The notes beneath the pieces were generated by a model. It searched no databases. It saw nothing but the letters and a program-made list of their open reading frames with translations, and had not been told where the DNA came from. Position numbers and translations under genes: made by a program. A stretch of DNA of 64,000 nt from Leptoclinus maculatus (lineage: Eukaryota; Chordata; Actinopteri; Perciformes; Stichaeidae), in NCBI GenBank assembly GCA_032191485.1, contig JAVDOI010000039.1, positions 1,208,332-1,272,331 on the forward strand, in the 5' to 3' direction. This document shows, one piece after another, positions 23,436 through 36,399 of the stretch (positions within the stretch are counted from its first letter, which is position 1; each line of letters begins with the position of its first letter).

Positions 23436-24057
23436 TTAAAGTTACTACAAGGAACTTTTATTTAGTGTTGGTTCTGTTGGTCCCTGTGGACTAAAGTGGT
23501 CGTGTCTCTGAGCACCAGACTCCCTTTAGAAAACTCTCATTGTACTGCAGCAGGGTCTGACAGTCTGCCCCTCTCAGTCCTGGTTCTGGTTCTCCCGTGC
23601 CTCCCTTCCCTCCAGCAGGTCCAGCAATACGTCCTGGGTCTCCAGAGAGGAGAAGCTCTGCTCCTGGAGGAGGAGGAGGAGGAGGAGGAGGAGGAGGAGA
23701 CGCTGCTGCTGCCGGGAGCTGAGCTCTCCTCCTCCCTCCGGAGCTCCGAATCTGGATCTAGGTCTGTCCACGGTGGACCGGTCTCTGCTGGAGGATCTGG
23801 GTCTGTCCACGGTGGACCGGTCTCTGCTGGAGGATCTGGGTCTGTCCACGGTGGACCGGTCTCTGCTGGAGGATCTGGGTCTGTCCACGGTGGACCGGTC
23901 TCTGCTGGAGGATCTGGGTCTGTCCACGGTGGACCGGTCTCTGCTGGAGGACCATCTTCTCTCTGATGGTCTCTTTACTGATGGAGGTCTGATAGAGGAT
24001 CAGGACTACACTGAGACTGGTTCATAACCAGATAAAGGTTCCTCACAGTAACTTCAA
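23436..24057 (+). mobile_element. TIR element family C, most complete copy, with five 39-bp units
   Basis: Termini TTAAAGTTACTACAAGGAAC and GGTTCCTCACAGTAACTT are imperfect inverted repeats about 24 bases long. Inside are a (GAG)n run at about 23665-23698 and a 39-bp minisatellite at 23752-23948 in five nearly identical copies (39 bp is 13 codons, so reading frames stay open on both strands). It has no transposase, so it is non-autonomous. TTAA at the ends is compatible with piggyBac-type target duplication, but this is not proven because the right end reads TTCAA. Confidence 0.8.
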
Positions 24058-24326
24058 ATCAGTGTAAATCAATCAATTAAATCATTACAAAACTATTGTA
24101 TCTATTCCTCTAGAACTGTTCTTTCCATGTCAGGTTTTTTATTAATGGCGGCTGAAAAGGTCGTCACTGCAGCTCGTGTTGAAGGTCGGCAGCTCACCTC
24201 CTCTCATCTCAGCGGAAGAGGGAACATGTTTTAATAACCAGAGTCTGCAGAGATCAGGGGAGAGGAAACTATTTTTTTCCTCCCGCGCTGCACCGAGGTC
24301 AGCCCTCTGAGGGCTGCTACGAAGCC

Positions 24327-24352
24327 ACACACACACACACACACACACACAC

Positions 24353-24388
<36 letters not shown>
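24327..24388. repeat. (CA)n microsatellite
   Basis: Two CA runs are separated by CCTA. Frames of alternating Cys-Val or His-Thr over such tracts are not genes. Confidence 0.95.
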
Positions 24389-24390
<2 letters not shown>

Positions 24391-25584
24391 GTAATACTGC
24401 AGCACACAGGAATAAAGTTAAGACAGAGCAAATGGAGCTACATTTTTAGAAAAAGGCGTAGAATAGACCTAAATATATTCGGCATCAGTGTGCCAAAAAC
24501 GACACAAACACATTAGACATATTAAGCCTACACACACACACACGCACACACAGCCACCAATAGCTTTTAAGAGTTCTCCCCAGAAATCCACATAGCTGAT
24601 GTAATTAGTGATTTTAGAGCTCTGCACTTCATATTACAAGCCATAAACAGACATTCAATACTGGGCTTTGAGAGAGCTGTTTATTCTGGAGTTTTATAGT
24701 CCACGCAGGACCCTTCTGTGTTTATTCTCCGAGAACAATAATGCCACTATATGCTCTGGGGCTGGAATGCTATTCATTTGTCCAATTAAACACAGAAAAA
24801 TAAATACACAAAAAAAAAATCGAGCCGAGACGTTTTTCGGGCCCCGATTTTTCGCTCCAAAAACACTTTAACAACGGCGCTCTGCTGGGTTTTACAGGGT
24901 GCCGTTGGCCCCGACGATAAAATGACTGGATGTTTGCTGAAGGTTTAATCTGCGTTATTATTATTACTATTGTTGTGTGTTTTTTGGAACAATGGGACGT
25001 TAAGGCCAATAAACGTAAAGAGCTAAATCCAACGAGAGTCTAATGAGAGCTCATTAAAAAAAGAAAAGAAGGAGAACGTTTACAGATTTTAAATCAAATG
25101 TGGCACAATCCTAAGAAAAATAGCAGTTTGCGTAAGAACACATTGATCCATTTTATGGAACACGGAGTTACCGCGTGGTCACTGTTTAGAGCCCAGATTT
25201 ACGAGCAGGACGCTGACCCACAATCCTCCTGACGGACATGCAATTTCCTGTGCGAGAAAAACACACTAACTGAATCCATGCAGCAAAGAGAGCGTCCAGA
25301 CAGAAACTATTTGTTCATGAACGACAGTCAAACCTCTGGCAGAGAGGACGTCAGACTGTCACCGCTCGAGACATTCAAACTCACATTTTCCGATGAAAAA
25401 CCTCCAACTTTTTACGGTATTTTCCTGAGAGAATCCATGAACACTAACAGCACGACTGACCTGGTAAATCCTCATGTAAAGTATTTATTTAAAACGCACT
25501 TTCTGAGCTGTGTGGTTTAGAATGTATGAGTCAAGATGGAGGCATGCTAGTTTGGATCATTAGTATTAAATAGGACTTCGTCCT

Positions 25585-26165
25585 CTGAGGCGATTAGTCG
25601 ACTAATCGATTGTTTTGGTCTAAAATGTCTTCAGACGCTTCGTCCCAAAAAACATTTTTTTTATTTAAAAATTGTGCTTTTATGTGATTCTTTGTGGAGA
25701 AACTCAGTTTTACAGATCCGTCCAAAAATCCAAAATCCAAAGAGACCCAAAAAAAAAAAAAAGTGTTTTAATTGTTAAAAGTAGAATATTTTCGTGCACG
25801 GATATAATGTAAGAAGACCATCACACACTTTTCTAGTTCGGGGAATTTTTTAATTATTAGTTTTAATAAATGTTTTATAGTTATCAAATAAATGTAGCGG
25901 ATTAAAAAGTACGATATAGATAAATAGATAAATAGATAGATAGATATAAACTTTATTCATCCCCAGGGGGAAATTAGTTTGTAGCAGCAGCAAGTTACAG
26001 AGTAAAATAAAATATGCACAATATATACAGTACAATAAAATAACAGAGCAGATATTGATACACATTCCTCTGAAATCTAGTAAAGTAGAAGTAAAGTAGA
26101 GTACCTCAAGATTGCAAGTACTGTACTTGAGAGTAAATTTACTTAGTTACTTTACACCACTAGTA
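25585..26165. repeat. Cluster of interspersed repeat remnants including a GATA tract and LINE/SINE-like tail
   Basis: GATTAGTCGACTAATCGATT opens the inverse copy of the 20640-21080 repeat. It is followed by a (GATA)n run at about 25915-25945 and ACTTTATTCATCCCCAGGGG, a common teleost retroposon tail (a shorter version is at about 39025), then GTACTTGAGAGTAAATTTAC. No coding capacity is visible. Confidence 0.5.
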
Positions 26166-26787
26166 GGCTTATTCTTAGTTTCATGTGACAAAATAAAAAG
26201 TTGTCAATAGAAAATGGTTTAAAGTCGTATATGTGCCAGAGTAGGTTAAAAAAGAGAACATTTAAGGACAATTCATGGCAGGTAAAACAAGTTATCACCC
26301 TGTATTGTTGCCTTTGTGTGTAAAAAAGACGCACAAACCCCACCTGTCTTCAAAAATCAGATTCCTTGTTTCTCTGCAGACTGACGTGTTGTTGGTAGTT
26401 CAACAGAAACCCAAACACTCCGCCAATTACTGCTTCCAGTGGAGGAGGAGGCCCGTCCTCCAGGGCATTGAGACAGACACGATCGGCGGTCCATCCCCGT
26501 GTGTTTGGTCTAGCACCGGATCAAGGTGAGAGGAAACGAGGAATAATCAGACAAAATGAGAAACAATGTGAGGAATGTCTGTGAAGTCTGGCTGGTTGGT
26601 GAAGCCCTCCATCTGGAGGAGGTGCGACACTTAAAGGGCGAGAAGGTCAACGACTGTTTCAGGCCTTCAGCAAGGATTCGCTTATTAGGAAAGAGACGGT
26701 TGTCATGATGATGATGATGACTTTACAGCCAAGATGAATGCATTAGCATGATTATTGAAATCACTCAGAGATAATGCTGAGACTAGG

Positions 26788-27689
26788 TTAGTCTTAGTGC
26801 TACTAGCTTAGCCTTTGTGTTAATGTTACTGGGTTAGTCTTAGTGCTACTAGCTTAGCCTTTGTGTTAATGTTACTGGGTTAGTCTTAGTGCTACTAGCT
26901 TAGCCTTTGTGTTAATGTTACTGGGTTAGTCTTAGTGCTACTAGCTTAGCCTTTGTGTTAATGTTACTGGGTTAGTCTTAGTGCTACTAGCTTAGCATTT
27001 GTGTTAATGTTACTGGGTTAGTCTTAGTGCTACTAGCTTAGCCTTTGTGTTAATGTTACTGGGTTAGTCTTAGTGCTACTAGCTTAGCCTTTGTGTTAAT
27101 GTTACTGGGTTAGTCTTAGTGCTACTAGCTTAGCCTTTGTGTTAATGTTACTGGGTTAGTCTTAGTGCTACTAGCTTAGCATTTGTGTTAATGTTACTGG
27201 GTTAGTCTTAGTGCTACTAGCTTAGCCTTTGTGTTAATGTTACTGGGTTAGTCTTAGTGCTACTAGCTTAGCCTTTGTGTTAATGTTACTGGGTTAGTCT
27301 TAGTGCTACTAGCTTAGCCTTTGTGTTAATGTTACTGGGTTAGTCTTAGTGCTACTAGCTTAGCCTTTGTGTTAATGTTACTGGGTTAGTCTTAGTGCTA
27401 CTAGCTTAGCCTTTGTGTTAATGTTACTGGGTTAGTCTTAGTGCTACTAGCTTAGCCTTTGTGTTAATGTTATTACTGGGTTAGTCTTAGTGCTACTAGC
27501 TTAGCCTTTGTGTTAATGTTACTGGGTTAGTCTTAGTGCTACTAGCTTAGCCTTTGTGTTAATGTTACTGGGTTAGTCTTAGTGCTACTAGCTTAGCCTT
27601 TGTGTTAATGTTATTACTGGGTTAGTCTTAGTGCTACTAGCTTAGCCTTTGTGTTAATGTTACTGGGTTAGTCTTAGTGCTACTAGCTA
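26788..27689 (+). repeat. 46-bp minisatellite, about 20 copies
   Basis: The unit starts TTAGTCTTAGTGCTACTAGC and ends GTTAATGTTACTGGG. Copies are nearly identical. Variants are GCATTTGTG in place of GCCTTTGTG (about 26995 and 27181, four units apart) and a 3-bp TTA insertion (about 27468 and 27610, three units apart). There are no spacers, and 46 bp is not a multiple of three. Confidence 0.95.
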
Positions 27690-28458
27690 GTTCAGTTAGA
27701 CTGTAAAACAAAGTTCATGGTGTCTAGTTCACAACAGCATTTGTCAACAGGTGGTCAGCAAAAACCAAGTAAAAGGAAGCATGGACACTGAGACCAAACA
27801 CAGGTAACGTGGCTGGTTTATGTGCTGGGAGATGATTAGGAGATTGAGAACAGGTGTGCAGGCAGATGTGGGAGGAAGCTGAGGGCAGGAAACACTGAAG
27901 ACTACAAGGAAGGAGAAGATTATGAAATATACTTTTAGCTCTATAGAAATACCTTCAGTGGGGTAAATTAGGGACAAACAGCTACAGTTTCTGTAGCTAA
28001 ATGACATTGAAGCCCATTTAAATATGAAGTGGTAAGAGACAAAGAAGATGGTACTTGAACTGATTAAAAAACATGTGTAGACATAGACGTTTGTTGTGCG
28101 TTTGTTGTTATCTATTGTTGTGTATATCTGTTTAACTGCGCTTGATTATTTACATGTACTATTAACATTCATCGTCAATACCAGTAATGACGCGGCTGAA
28201 TGATTGAAATGTCAGAGTGAACCATGTTAAGATCTGTCGTGATATCCAGAGGAGAGGAAGAGTCTGAGATCTTTTATTAAAGATGGCGAGAGTCTCTTAA
28301 AGGGAGCTGGATTCTGTGTCTGACGTGTCAGAACATCCTCTGGGGCTGAAGAACCGACACATGACCTGCGTAACGTGGCTGTTCCCTTTAAAGAGTTTTT
28401 GTGGGGAAAAAACGAAGGGATGAAAAATAGCAGAGAGGATAACATAGAGCCTGTCAAA

Positions 28459-28475
28459 CCCCCCCCCCCCCCCCC
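28459..28475 (+). repeat. Poly(C) run
   Basis: An uninterrupted run of C, about 17 bases. A similar run is at about 30898-30914. Confidence 0.9.
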
Positions 28476-29237
28476 AAACCACCACCCACAGACCACCCAG
28501 AAAGAATAGTGAGCTGTCAATCATTTCATTCAGGGGGTAAACATTGCAGTATTTTGTTTCTTAGTGAAGTATTGCTCCATATTTCTCCTTAAACTCATAT
28601 AAGGGATATATTGCTGTGGTGTACACAACATTTTTTATATGTCCGTGAGTGCAGGAGTTCACTTTTTGTGGTTAAGATCTTATTATAGTGACAGTGATGC
28701 ATTTGAACCAGGCTTCTCTTGTGTAAAGATTAGATTCGGAGACAGTATTCCATTCAGAAATCTGCCTTGAAAGCCAGAACACCCTTTTGTGCCTCGACGA
28801 TACGGCAAAAACTCAAAATATTACCAAGTATATTTGTCAAAGTACTAGTCAGAATACCTCAATACACTTAACATAAGACACAAATACCACACAAGTAAGA
28901 TTTCAGTGATATATAAGGAGACTTTTTAGACATCTTGAATATGTGGGAAGTGAAACAAATACTACAGGCTTATTATGACACACTTCCTAAAACTAGGAAA
29001 ATATTTAATAAATCTCTTTTTATCTTGAAAAGCCTTAATATTTCAAGAACTCGTACCAAATGTTCACAAATTCCACGGCAGATGTTTTTACTAATTAAAA
29101 GCAAAAACACCTTGTATTCATTTTCAAAGTGTCTTTTTTTTCTCAGCGTTTATATAATAAAATAAAGACATTACTGCAAAATAAGGCGAGATTGATCAAT
29201 TTGACAAAGCGCTGCCCAATCGTCACTGTGATGAACA

Positions 29238-29420
29238 CACACACACACACACACACACATACACACACACACACACACACACATCAGGGTCAGGTGAGGG
29301 TGCGGGCGGAGTGTGTGTCTCCAGAGTGTGTGTTGACTCTCTGGGCAAGTTGTCTGTCAGCGCGGAGGCTTGAACTCCGAGCTCACCGTAATCCCTCTGT
29401 CAATAACTGGACCTCCTGCC

Positions 29421-29498
<78 letters not shown>
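29238..29498. repeat. Two (CA)n microsatellites
   Basis: Long CA runs lie at about 29238-29282 and 29426-29498 with small interruptions, separated by about 140 bases of non-repeat sequence. Confidence 0.95.
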
Positions 29499-29500
<2 letters not shown>

Positions 29501-30640
29501 CAACCAATCAGCCGACCAACATCAGTCCAAACATAACCTGCTGTCTCGGTCCAGACCACCACACAGCCTTCTGGCATCTGGCTAATCTGGAGAGATTTGA
29601 GAGAAACGTGGTTCCTTTCATGTAATGACAGACAAAGTGATATACGATTACATATTGGAAATAAACCCAGTGAGGACCGGGTCATGATTGAGCTGTGAGA
29701 CAGACACTATCACCCATCTTTCCACCAACATGGAACAGGTTCTGTTCTGGTTCCCTCGGGAAGAATTTAGAGTGAAAATTGGTTCAGAAACTCTGAAAAA
29801 TAGCAGGTTGTCCTTGAGCTGAAGCGATGACATCAGTGGGCGTGTCCTATTCTAAAGGTTGGAAAGAGAGGATGGACGAGTCAACAATGGACAAGTCAAG
29901 AGTGTGAACTACCAGTCTGTCTGAGCTAAACTGTTGTATAGTTACAGTGAGATAGTTTCCTTTGAGTGAAGTCAGTGAATTTGAGTTCTCTATGGTAAGC
30001 AGTTACGCTGTCTATATGTCTAGGGCTTTTATTGTGAAAGGGAAGAAGGGAAGAAGTGCATCTGGTTGAAAGGAGCAATTAAGTTCTCTGTTGTGTTGTT
30101 TGTCACTATAGAGTACTTTTTGAATACGTTTGTTCCACACAACGTGATTGCTCAGAAAATTGACCTCGCTCCCAAAAAATTATTACTTTTGGTTTTTCGA
30201 GGCGTAATATTCACGATCTCTGTGAAAGTACTCGTGACAAAAACAACAGTTTGAAAAAAATGACTGAAGTGCAAATTAATGGCAGAAAACAAAAAGGCCC
30301 CGGAGCGTAAAGACCTTTATTCTGCTGACTTCTGGTTTCATGCTTTTCTACAAGATTTTGCAACATTGTTGCCAGATCTTGAACTTGTGAGGTCCAACAC
30401 TGAGGTGATAAGACCTGGAGATCCAATTCATCCCTAAAGAGTGAACAAACACTTTTCTTTAAGGAGCTGCTTTGTGCAGCATTACGGTAGGATTTCAAAC
30501 CACATAATAAAGAGTTCATCTTTGTTTACGAGACAGTAAAGGTGTTTACAACGAACCCTCTGCTGTTAAAACGCCTTCAAATGTCAAATATGAAAAATAT
30601 GTTCCTCATAAAACTAAATGTTCCTGACTTGAGGGCTCAG

Positions 30641-30678
<38 letters not shown>

Positions 30679-30775
30679 CTGTGGCCTCTGTCTAATCCTA
30701 TCAGACTAATGCTATCAAAACACACACTCCTCCCCACACACACACTCACACACAGACACACAGACACACACACAA
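30641..30775. repeat. (CA)n microsatellite pair
   Basis: A CA run at about 30641-30675, and interrupted CACA sequence at 30720-30775. Confidence 0.9.
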
Positions 30776-33700
30776 ATCTCTCCATCCTCATCTAATAACA
30801 CCTCTGACTTGGCCGGTATTGGAGACTCCAGGTGGGGTCCAAGCTCACAAACTTCTCTGTCAAAGACTTCACCTCCAGCCAAACACACATGAAAGCCCCC
30901 CCCCCCCCCCCCCCTCACAGAAAAAAACCCCGCCACTGACTGCTTCATATTAGTGTTTAATTAAGTTAAAAGGCCTCTCTCCACCTCTCTCTCTCTCTGG
31001 CTGCTCAGTCCAATAACTCAATTGAAGCTGTCTATTCTTTCACGGCTCTGAGCTGAAGTCGTTCCTGCTGATCTCTGCATCGCCGCTGCAGCTCTGACAG
31101 ACGCCTCTGGCCACATCGCTGACGTCTCACTCCTGTGATTAACTCAATAAAAGTATCACACAGACCTCCCTCTGTGCACAAGCCTTCCCCTCGTTTTGTC
31201 TCTTTTCATACTACCTGCTCTGTGATCAGCCGTCTCTTCGCTAACGGTGTCCAACGAGGTTCAGGTTTTTACCCTCCGGCCAAAAGTTCAGCCTCACTGC
31301 TGCCAAAACAAGCAGGTTAGGACTCTTTTATCCTTTTATCCTATCGGAGGACAGAGCAGGCAGCCAGAATATATATATGTATATTATTGTTTTTTCTAAT
31401 CTGATCTTTAAAGTCGACAGTTCAAATATTAATAAACAGAACAATATCCAGTGGAATATTTATACGTCAAAGCCATCTTCTGACAAAACAAATCATGCAT
31501 ATTATATTCAATATTATTTTCAAGATAGTCCGGAACTCCTAAACCGAGGTTTGACCCGAACCAGTTTCACTGTAAAGGTTTGCCTGTACAAGTAGTCGAT
31601 TGTCGACGTTGGAAACTTTCTCTCGCGGTCTTCTTCAGCAGTTGCTCAGTCTGGTCATGTGATAGCAGCTGGTCGTATATGTGTGAGGTTTTACTCAGAT
31701 GTACAATTTGAATCACATCATTTGAAAGTGTTTGGTAAACTTCCACTCTTTTCACTCCTCTCCTCCCCTCACTCCCACGTCTCCCCCACCTCCGATACAT
31801 CCTGTTTTGTTTCAGCACCTCTCTCTCTCTGCACCATAACTACCTCCCCCATCCTCCTCCTCCTCCACAATGACAGATCCCTGCTTAGCACCTTCATAAA
31901 TTGCAGATAACTCTTCTTTTTTTTTTTTTTTCAGCGCCGGACAAACACGGGACCGGGCCTCGTCCTCCCGAGGCCGCCCGCTGCGGTTCCGATCGGATGT
32001 CGGGGGAGGGATAGAAAAACAGATGATATCTCTTTGAGAAATCCTCACCCCCCCACTCCACGCTTGTTTTATCAGCCACGGGAGAAAAGAGCAGATAAGA
32101 TGAGCTGCATGTGTGAGAGATCATTAGATAGGGAGGCTTTGGGATTTATTTTGGTTCTCAGCTTACCTCCATCTCTCTCTCGGTCATTTTACAACATCGC
32201 TATCTCACTCCCACTTCTTTTTTACCTACAGCAGGGGTTTCAATGTCTCTCAAAGTAACATTTTATCCGGCTAACACGCTGCTGTACGGGCGATAAATCT
32301 TCCCCCACGTGCTCACGGCGACTCCCACGGTTCGATTACACCGCCGTGGCAGCAGATTTATTTCCCCGAATTACTATGAAGCTCGCATAAATCCTTCATT
32401 CATCAACACTACTGTTAAAGTCCATGTTGATTCAAACCCTCTGTATTTCATCCACGCTTGGAAAAAGCAGAAGGAGCGCGGCGATGTAGCCGCTGCGTTG
32501 AGGGTTATGTTTAGCCTCAGATAAATCAAAGGCGATCTGAGATGAGGCTGCTGCAGGATTCTGGCAGCGTGGGCGTGTTGAGAGGGTTAAGGACCACTAT
32601 CCGCTGGTGGTAGAGGTTGGTGGGGGTCTCTCCCGGGAAGAGTGCCATCATGGTGGTGGGGCACCTTATTCCCTGCTTGAATAGAATACAAAAGTACAGC
32701 CGGTGGAGATTAACCACCCATATCGCATGAGAGCGTTGTGTGTCCGGATTGTAAAAATAAAGCGCGTGTGACACACACCGCTGCTTTCACTTCCTCTCGC
32801 TGCACACTTGTGGCACATTTTTGGTAGGTTGGGTAAGGGTATCTCTTTCAGAGATACAGGCAATGGATACATCTACTGGTTACCCACATGGGAGAGGAAG
32901 GGAGGGAGGGAGGGAGGGGGAAGGTGAGAGACGGGGATGTCCAGCCCTAACGAGAGGCAGTAACTCGTGTCAGAGAGCAGAGTTATGAGTTATGACCTTT
33001 TAAGCCACGGTGGGGTTAAGTGTTTTCATTCCCAAACCAGCTGACACTCGACCTAAGGAGTGCGCGGACAGCTTGATGTGTCTGCAGCACAATTTACAGC
33101 CGTGATCGTTGTCTTTGTTATTTCTGCCCCTCTGAACTGCCTCCCACCTCATCTCCAAACTGTGCACCCGGTCGGTAGTTTGACAGCCTTTCGGTTTTCC
33201 GTTTTCTTTCCGTGTTCAGGCTCAACGTTTAGGGGGTCGGGAGGAGAGAAGAAGAGGCCGAGGTGGGGAACTGGAGTGACCCCTTGGCTGACATTTGGGA
33301 TTTTAGTTAGCATAAGACTGACCCTTTTGACACTTGAACCCTCATCTGAGGGAGTGGGTTTCGCTTGATTTGACCGATAAAGTGCTCATATGTTTGCTTG
33401 TGAAGCACTTTTTTTTTTTCATCCATCCGGCACAAAATAGTCAGTCGCCAACCTGGCTGAGCTACAGCCATTTGCTCGAGCGACAGTCTTTCCATGAGCT
33501 GTCAATGTGGCTCGAAGCTCGAAGCTGGGTCGGGACATCCAACTTTCCACCAGGCTCTCCGACTAAATATTGATCTCATCGCCAAGTAAACAAACTTGGT
33601 GATGGATGGTGGAGGTCATTTTTTTCTGTTGTTGGAGCTCTCTTGACTTTGGGTGAATCCATCTTTCTCTGAAGGCGGTATGTGGCGGCTTTCGGACAGA

Positions 33701-33989
33701 CTTCAAGACTCACATATGTTGAAAAAACATGAGGTTCAGATGATTATGTGGCTATTTATTTCTATTAACTGGTGTGTGAGTGGTTGAGATCAGGGATCTA
33801 GTAGAGCAACACGTTCGCCAGAAAAAAGGTTGGGATTGAACGTTTAATGACAACGTTTTTGAATCAAAAATACGTTTCATTAATACGTTTTATATCAGAC
33901 TCGTATCACGCTTGCAAAAACGCACAATGTCACTTGGTTAACGTTGTAAAACGATTGGTTAGGTTTAGGTAAGAAAACTAATTGGTTAA

Positions 33990-34269
33990 GGTTAGAAAAA
34001 AGATCATGGTTTGTGTTAAAATAATAACGTAAAGGTGTGACGCAATGTAACAACTTAACGTAACATCGTAACGTAACAACGAAACATAACAACGAATCGT
34101 AACAACGAAACAACGTAACAACGTAACCACATAACGTAACAGCGAAACGTAACAACATAATGTAACAACGTAACGTAACAACATAACGTAACAACGAAAC
34201 TTAACAATGAAACGTAACAACTTAACGAAACGTAACAACGAAACATAAAGTAACAACCTAACGTAACAA
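33990..34269. repeat. Degenerate CGTAAC/CGAAAC tandem repeat array
   Basis: Short units such as CGTAACAA, CGAAACGTAACAA and CATAACGTAACAA repeat irregularly. The array resumes after the hAT element at 34828-34850, so the element was inserted into it. Open frames here rich in Cys, Tyr and Val are composition artefacts. Confidence 0.85.
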
Positions 34270-34827
34270 TAGTGCTGGGCGGTATACCGGTTCAACCGGT
34301 CGCTACAGTAACGCTACATTAAAGAACGCTGGTGGTAACACGAGCAACTTTCTCCATCACCTCAGCAGAAAACATGAGTTGGAATACCAAGAGTGTGATT
34401 ACGGTCGTCAACCAGTAACGTTAACGCGAGTGAAACAGTGAAGCTAAAGGGTCAGACATCGCTTGAAGAGGCATTTGCTCGAAGCACTGCATATGACAAG
34501 AAAAGCAAGCGGTGGAGCGACATTACGAACGCAATAACGATCCACCTCTGCAAGGACATGGTCCCGCTACAGACAGTCGAGAAAGACGGGTTCAGAGCAA
34601 TGATTAAAACACTGGATTCAAGGTACGTCTTACCGGGGCGACAATACTTCAGCCAAACTGCTATCCCAACATTATACGAACAAACGAGCAAACCCTCTAG
34701 TAAGCAAAGCCTTTATACATGATGACAGTAAAATGTTTTTATATTCTATGTACTCCTGACAGTAGAGTAAGCCACTATAAACCTATATAAAAACACAGTC
34801 CAGGAAAGGTCATACCGCCCAGCACTA
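34270..34827 (+). mobile_element. Non-autonomous hAT element (558 bp) with BED/ZBED-like transposase remnant
   Basis: Terminal inverted repeats are TAGTGCTGGGCGGTAT at the left and ATACCGCCCAGCACTA at the right. The element is flanked by CGTAACAA at 34262-34269 and again at 34828-34835, an 8-bp target duplication as expected for hAT. The same octamer also occurs in the surrounding array, which weakens that point. Inside are a BED zinc-finger end and the N-terminal part of a hAT transposase; the catalytic core is absent. Confidence 0.88.
34322..34722 (+). pseudogene. ZBED-like hAT transposase fragment
   Basis: NTSNFLHHLSRKHELEYQEC, read from 34337, is the His-x-His end of a BED finger. After a frameshift the frame at about 34438-34722 (opening with GTG, not ATG) gives GQTSLEEAFARST, WSDITNAITIHLCKDMVPLQ, VEKDGFRAMIKTLDSRYVLP and SQTAIPTLYE. 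These are the typical N-terminal blocks of ZBED1-like transposases. The RNase-H-like catalytic domain and the dimerisation domain are deleted. Confidence 0.85.
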
Positions 34828-34849
34828 CGTAACAATGTAACTACCATAT

Positions 34850-36280
34850 ACCCTTTGTGGACTTTCTCATGTGATGTATCAAGCGAGTCAACATTATGTA
34901 ACAAGAGCAAAGTCAACGATGACTTTCGGTTTCACACGGGATATGAACAGCGTTCTCCTTAGTGAAAGTCTTGTGTTTGTTTGACCCGTCCACCACCCCT
35001 TCCGTCTGCCCGCCATTAGTGGACTTTATTGCTTGTTTTCGTCGTTGTTACACCACGTAACAACACTTACTTTCGTACAGTAACAGGTTACTGGTCAACA
35101 AACTCTCACGTTCTTCTCTCCTCTCGTCCCTCCACCACTTTCTGCTCGTCTACATCTCCATCTCCTCCCCTCTGTGGTTCGACATGTATTTCTCTAAAAC
35201 ATCTCAGCAGGAGAGCAGAGATGCTGAGTGCTGAGCTCGTAAATTTTGCCCCGGTGTGAAACAGAAGATGGCTTCCCAGGACGGCTGGAAGGGTTTTTCA
35301 TCACCGGTGCCTTTTTAGTGCCGTCTGCGGTCGCCACATGTCACCGAACCAATGCCATGTTTTTATGTGTATGTATTTGTGACTCAGAGGTCTAAGTGCA
35401 CGGCAGCAGCGAAGATGACAGAAGTGGATATCAGAGGAGGAAAATACCAGAAGGAAAGGATGGTTTGAAGACAACAACAATTTCGACCGAGGGTCATTTA
35501 CAGACAAGATTAACATGCAGTTGATGGGAAGGTTTTCACGACAGGGTGCCAACAAATAAACACAATTCGGAGATGACACCTCCCTGGTGGGGGGGGGGGG
35601 CAGTCACGGTGGAGGGACAGCGCCATTCCCCGAATTCCACCCTGGTGATCTGGTGTCAGATGGTCCCAGCCTTTCTCCCCTGGACACCCGAGGGACGGAA
35701 AGGTTATCCCGTTCTGCGAGAAACACGAATATGGAGGCACGATAAGGTTCTCCGGGACAGCTGTGGCCTAATTTCAAATCCACACCAGCCGTTACACGGC
35801 GCTGGCAGATCACAGTCCGTTATCCGATAGCAGTGTGAAAATGAGACAATTCGTTTTAAGACACATACAAATCGATTTGCTCGCACTTGTGGTGTCTGAT
35901 TTCATCCGTCAGGCTTTAATATCTGATGGAAGTTTTATATCAAACAACCAACCAGCTGCAGAATTACACACAAGTTCGTGTTTGATCAACTGAAATTCAT
36001 TCGCGATCGGGGCAAAAATACAGTATGTTCACGGTGGGAACTTTTGTGACCCAAGACAGTTAATGTTTCAGTTCTGTCAACTCTGAGCTGGTAGTGAGAT
36101 GGATTGTGGGGTAACTACACTAACATGTCTAGTTATAAAGAATAAAAAAGAGGGGGACACGTGGTGTTTTGATCAAGTTCCAGTTGTTTTTATCAACTAA
36201 AAATGACTGGTATCATCAACAAATGTTCAAATTACCTTCTTTCCTTTCTTTTTCTGGGCGCTGTTTGTTTGAAAGGGTCA
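34850..36280. other. Intergenic stretch, no gene recognised
   Basis: Non-repetitive sequence with a short poly(G) run at about 35590. No open frame shows a recognisable domain. Confidence 0.5.
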
Positions 36281-36399
36281 GTGTGTTGGATTTGGAGCCA
36301 TCTAGTGTTGAGGTTAAAGATTGTAACTAACTGAACCTTCTCCCGTGTTCCCAGCGTATAGAAGAACCACGTGGCCGTCGCCATCTTGTCTTTTTTGCA

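Larger units (their letters stand above)
27690..33989. other. Intergenic stretch, no gene recognised
   Basis: Apart from the microsatellites and homopolymer runs listed, this is mostly non-repetitive. Segments such as 31020-31320 and 32030-32540 have balanced composition and no tandem structure, so they are candidates for conserved noncoding elements, but the sequence alone cannot show this. Confidence 0.45.

Noticed and set aside
26788..27689. Possible CRISPR-like array
   Set aside because: Units are contiguous with no unique spacers and the DNA is clearly eukaryotic; it is a minisatellite.
33895..34295. Minus-strand open frames rich in Cys, Tyr, Val and Leu
   Set aside because: They are translations of the degenerate CGTAAC tandem array with no recognisable fold.
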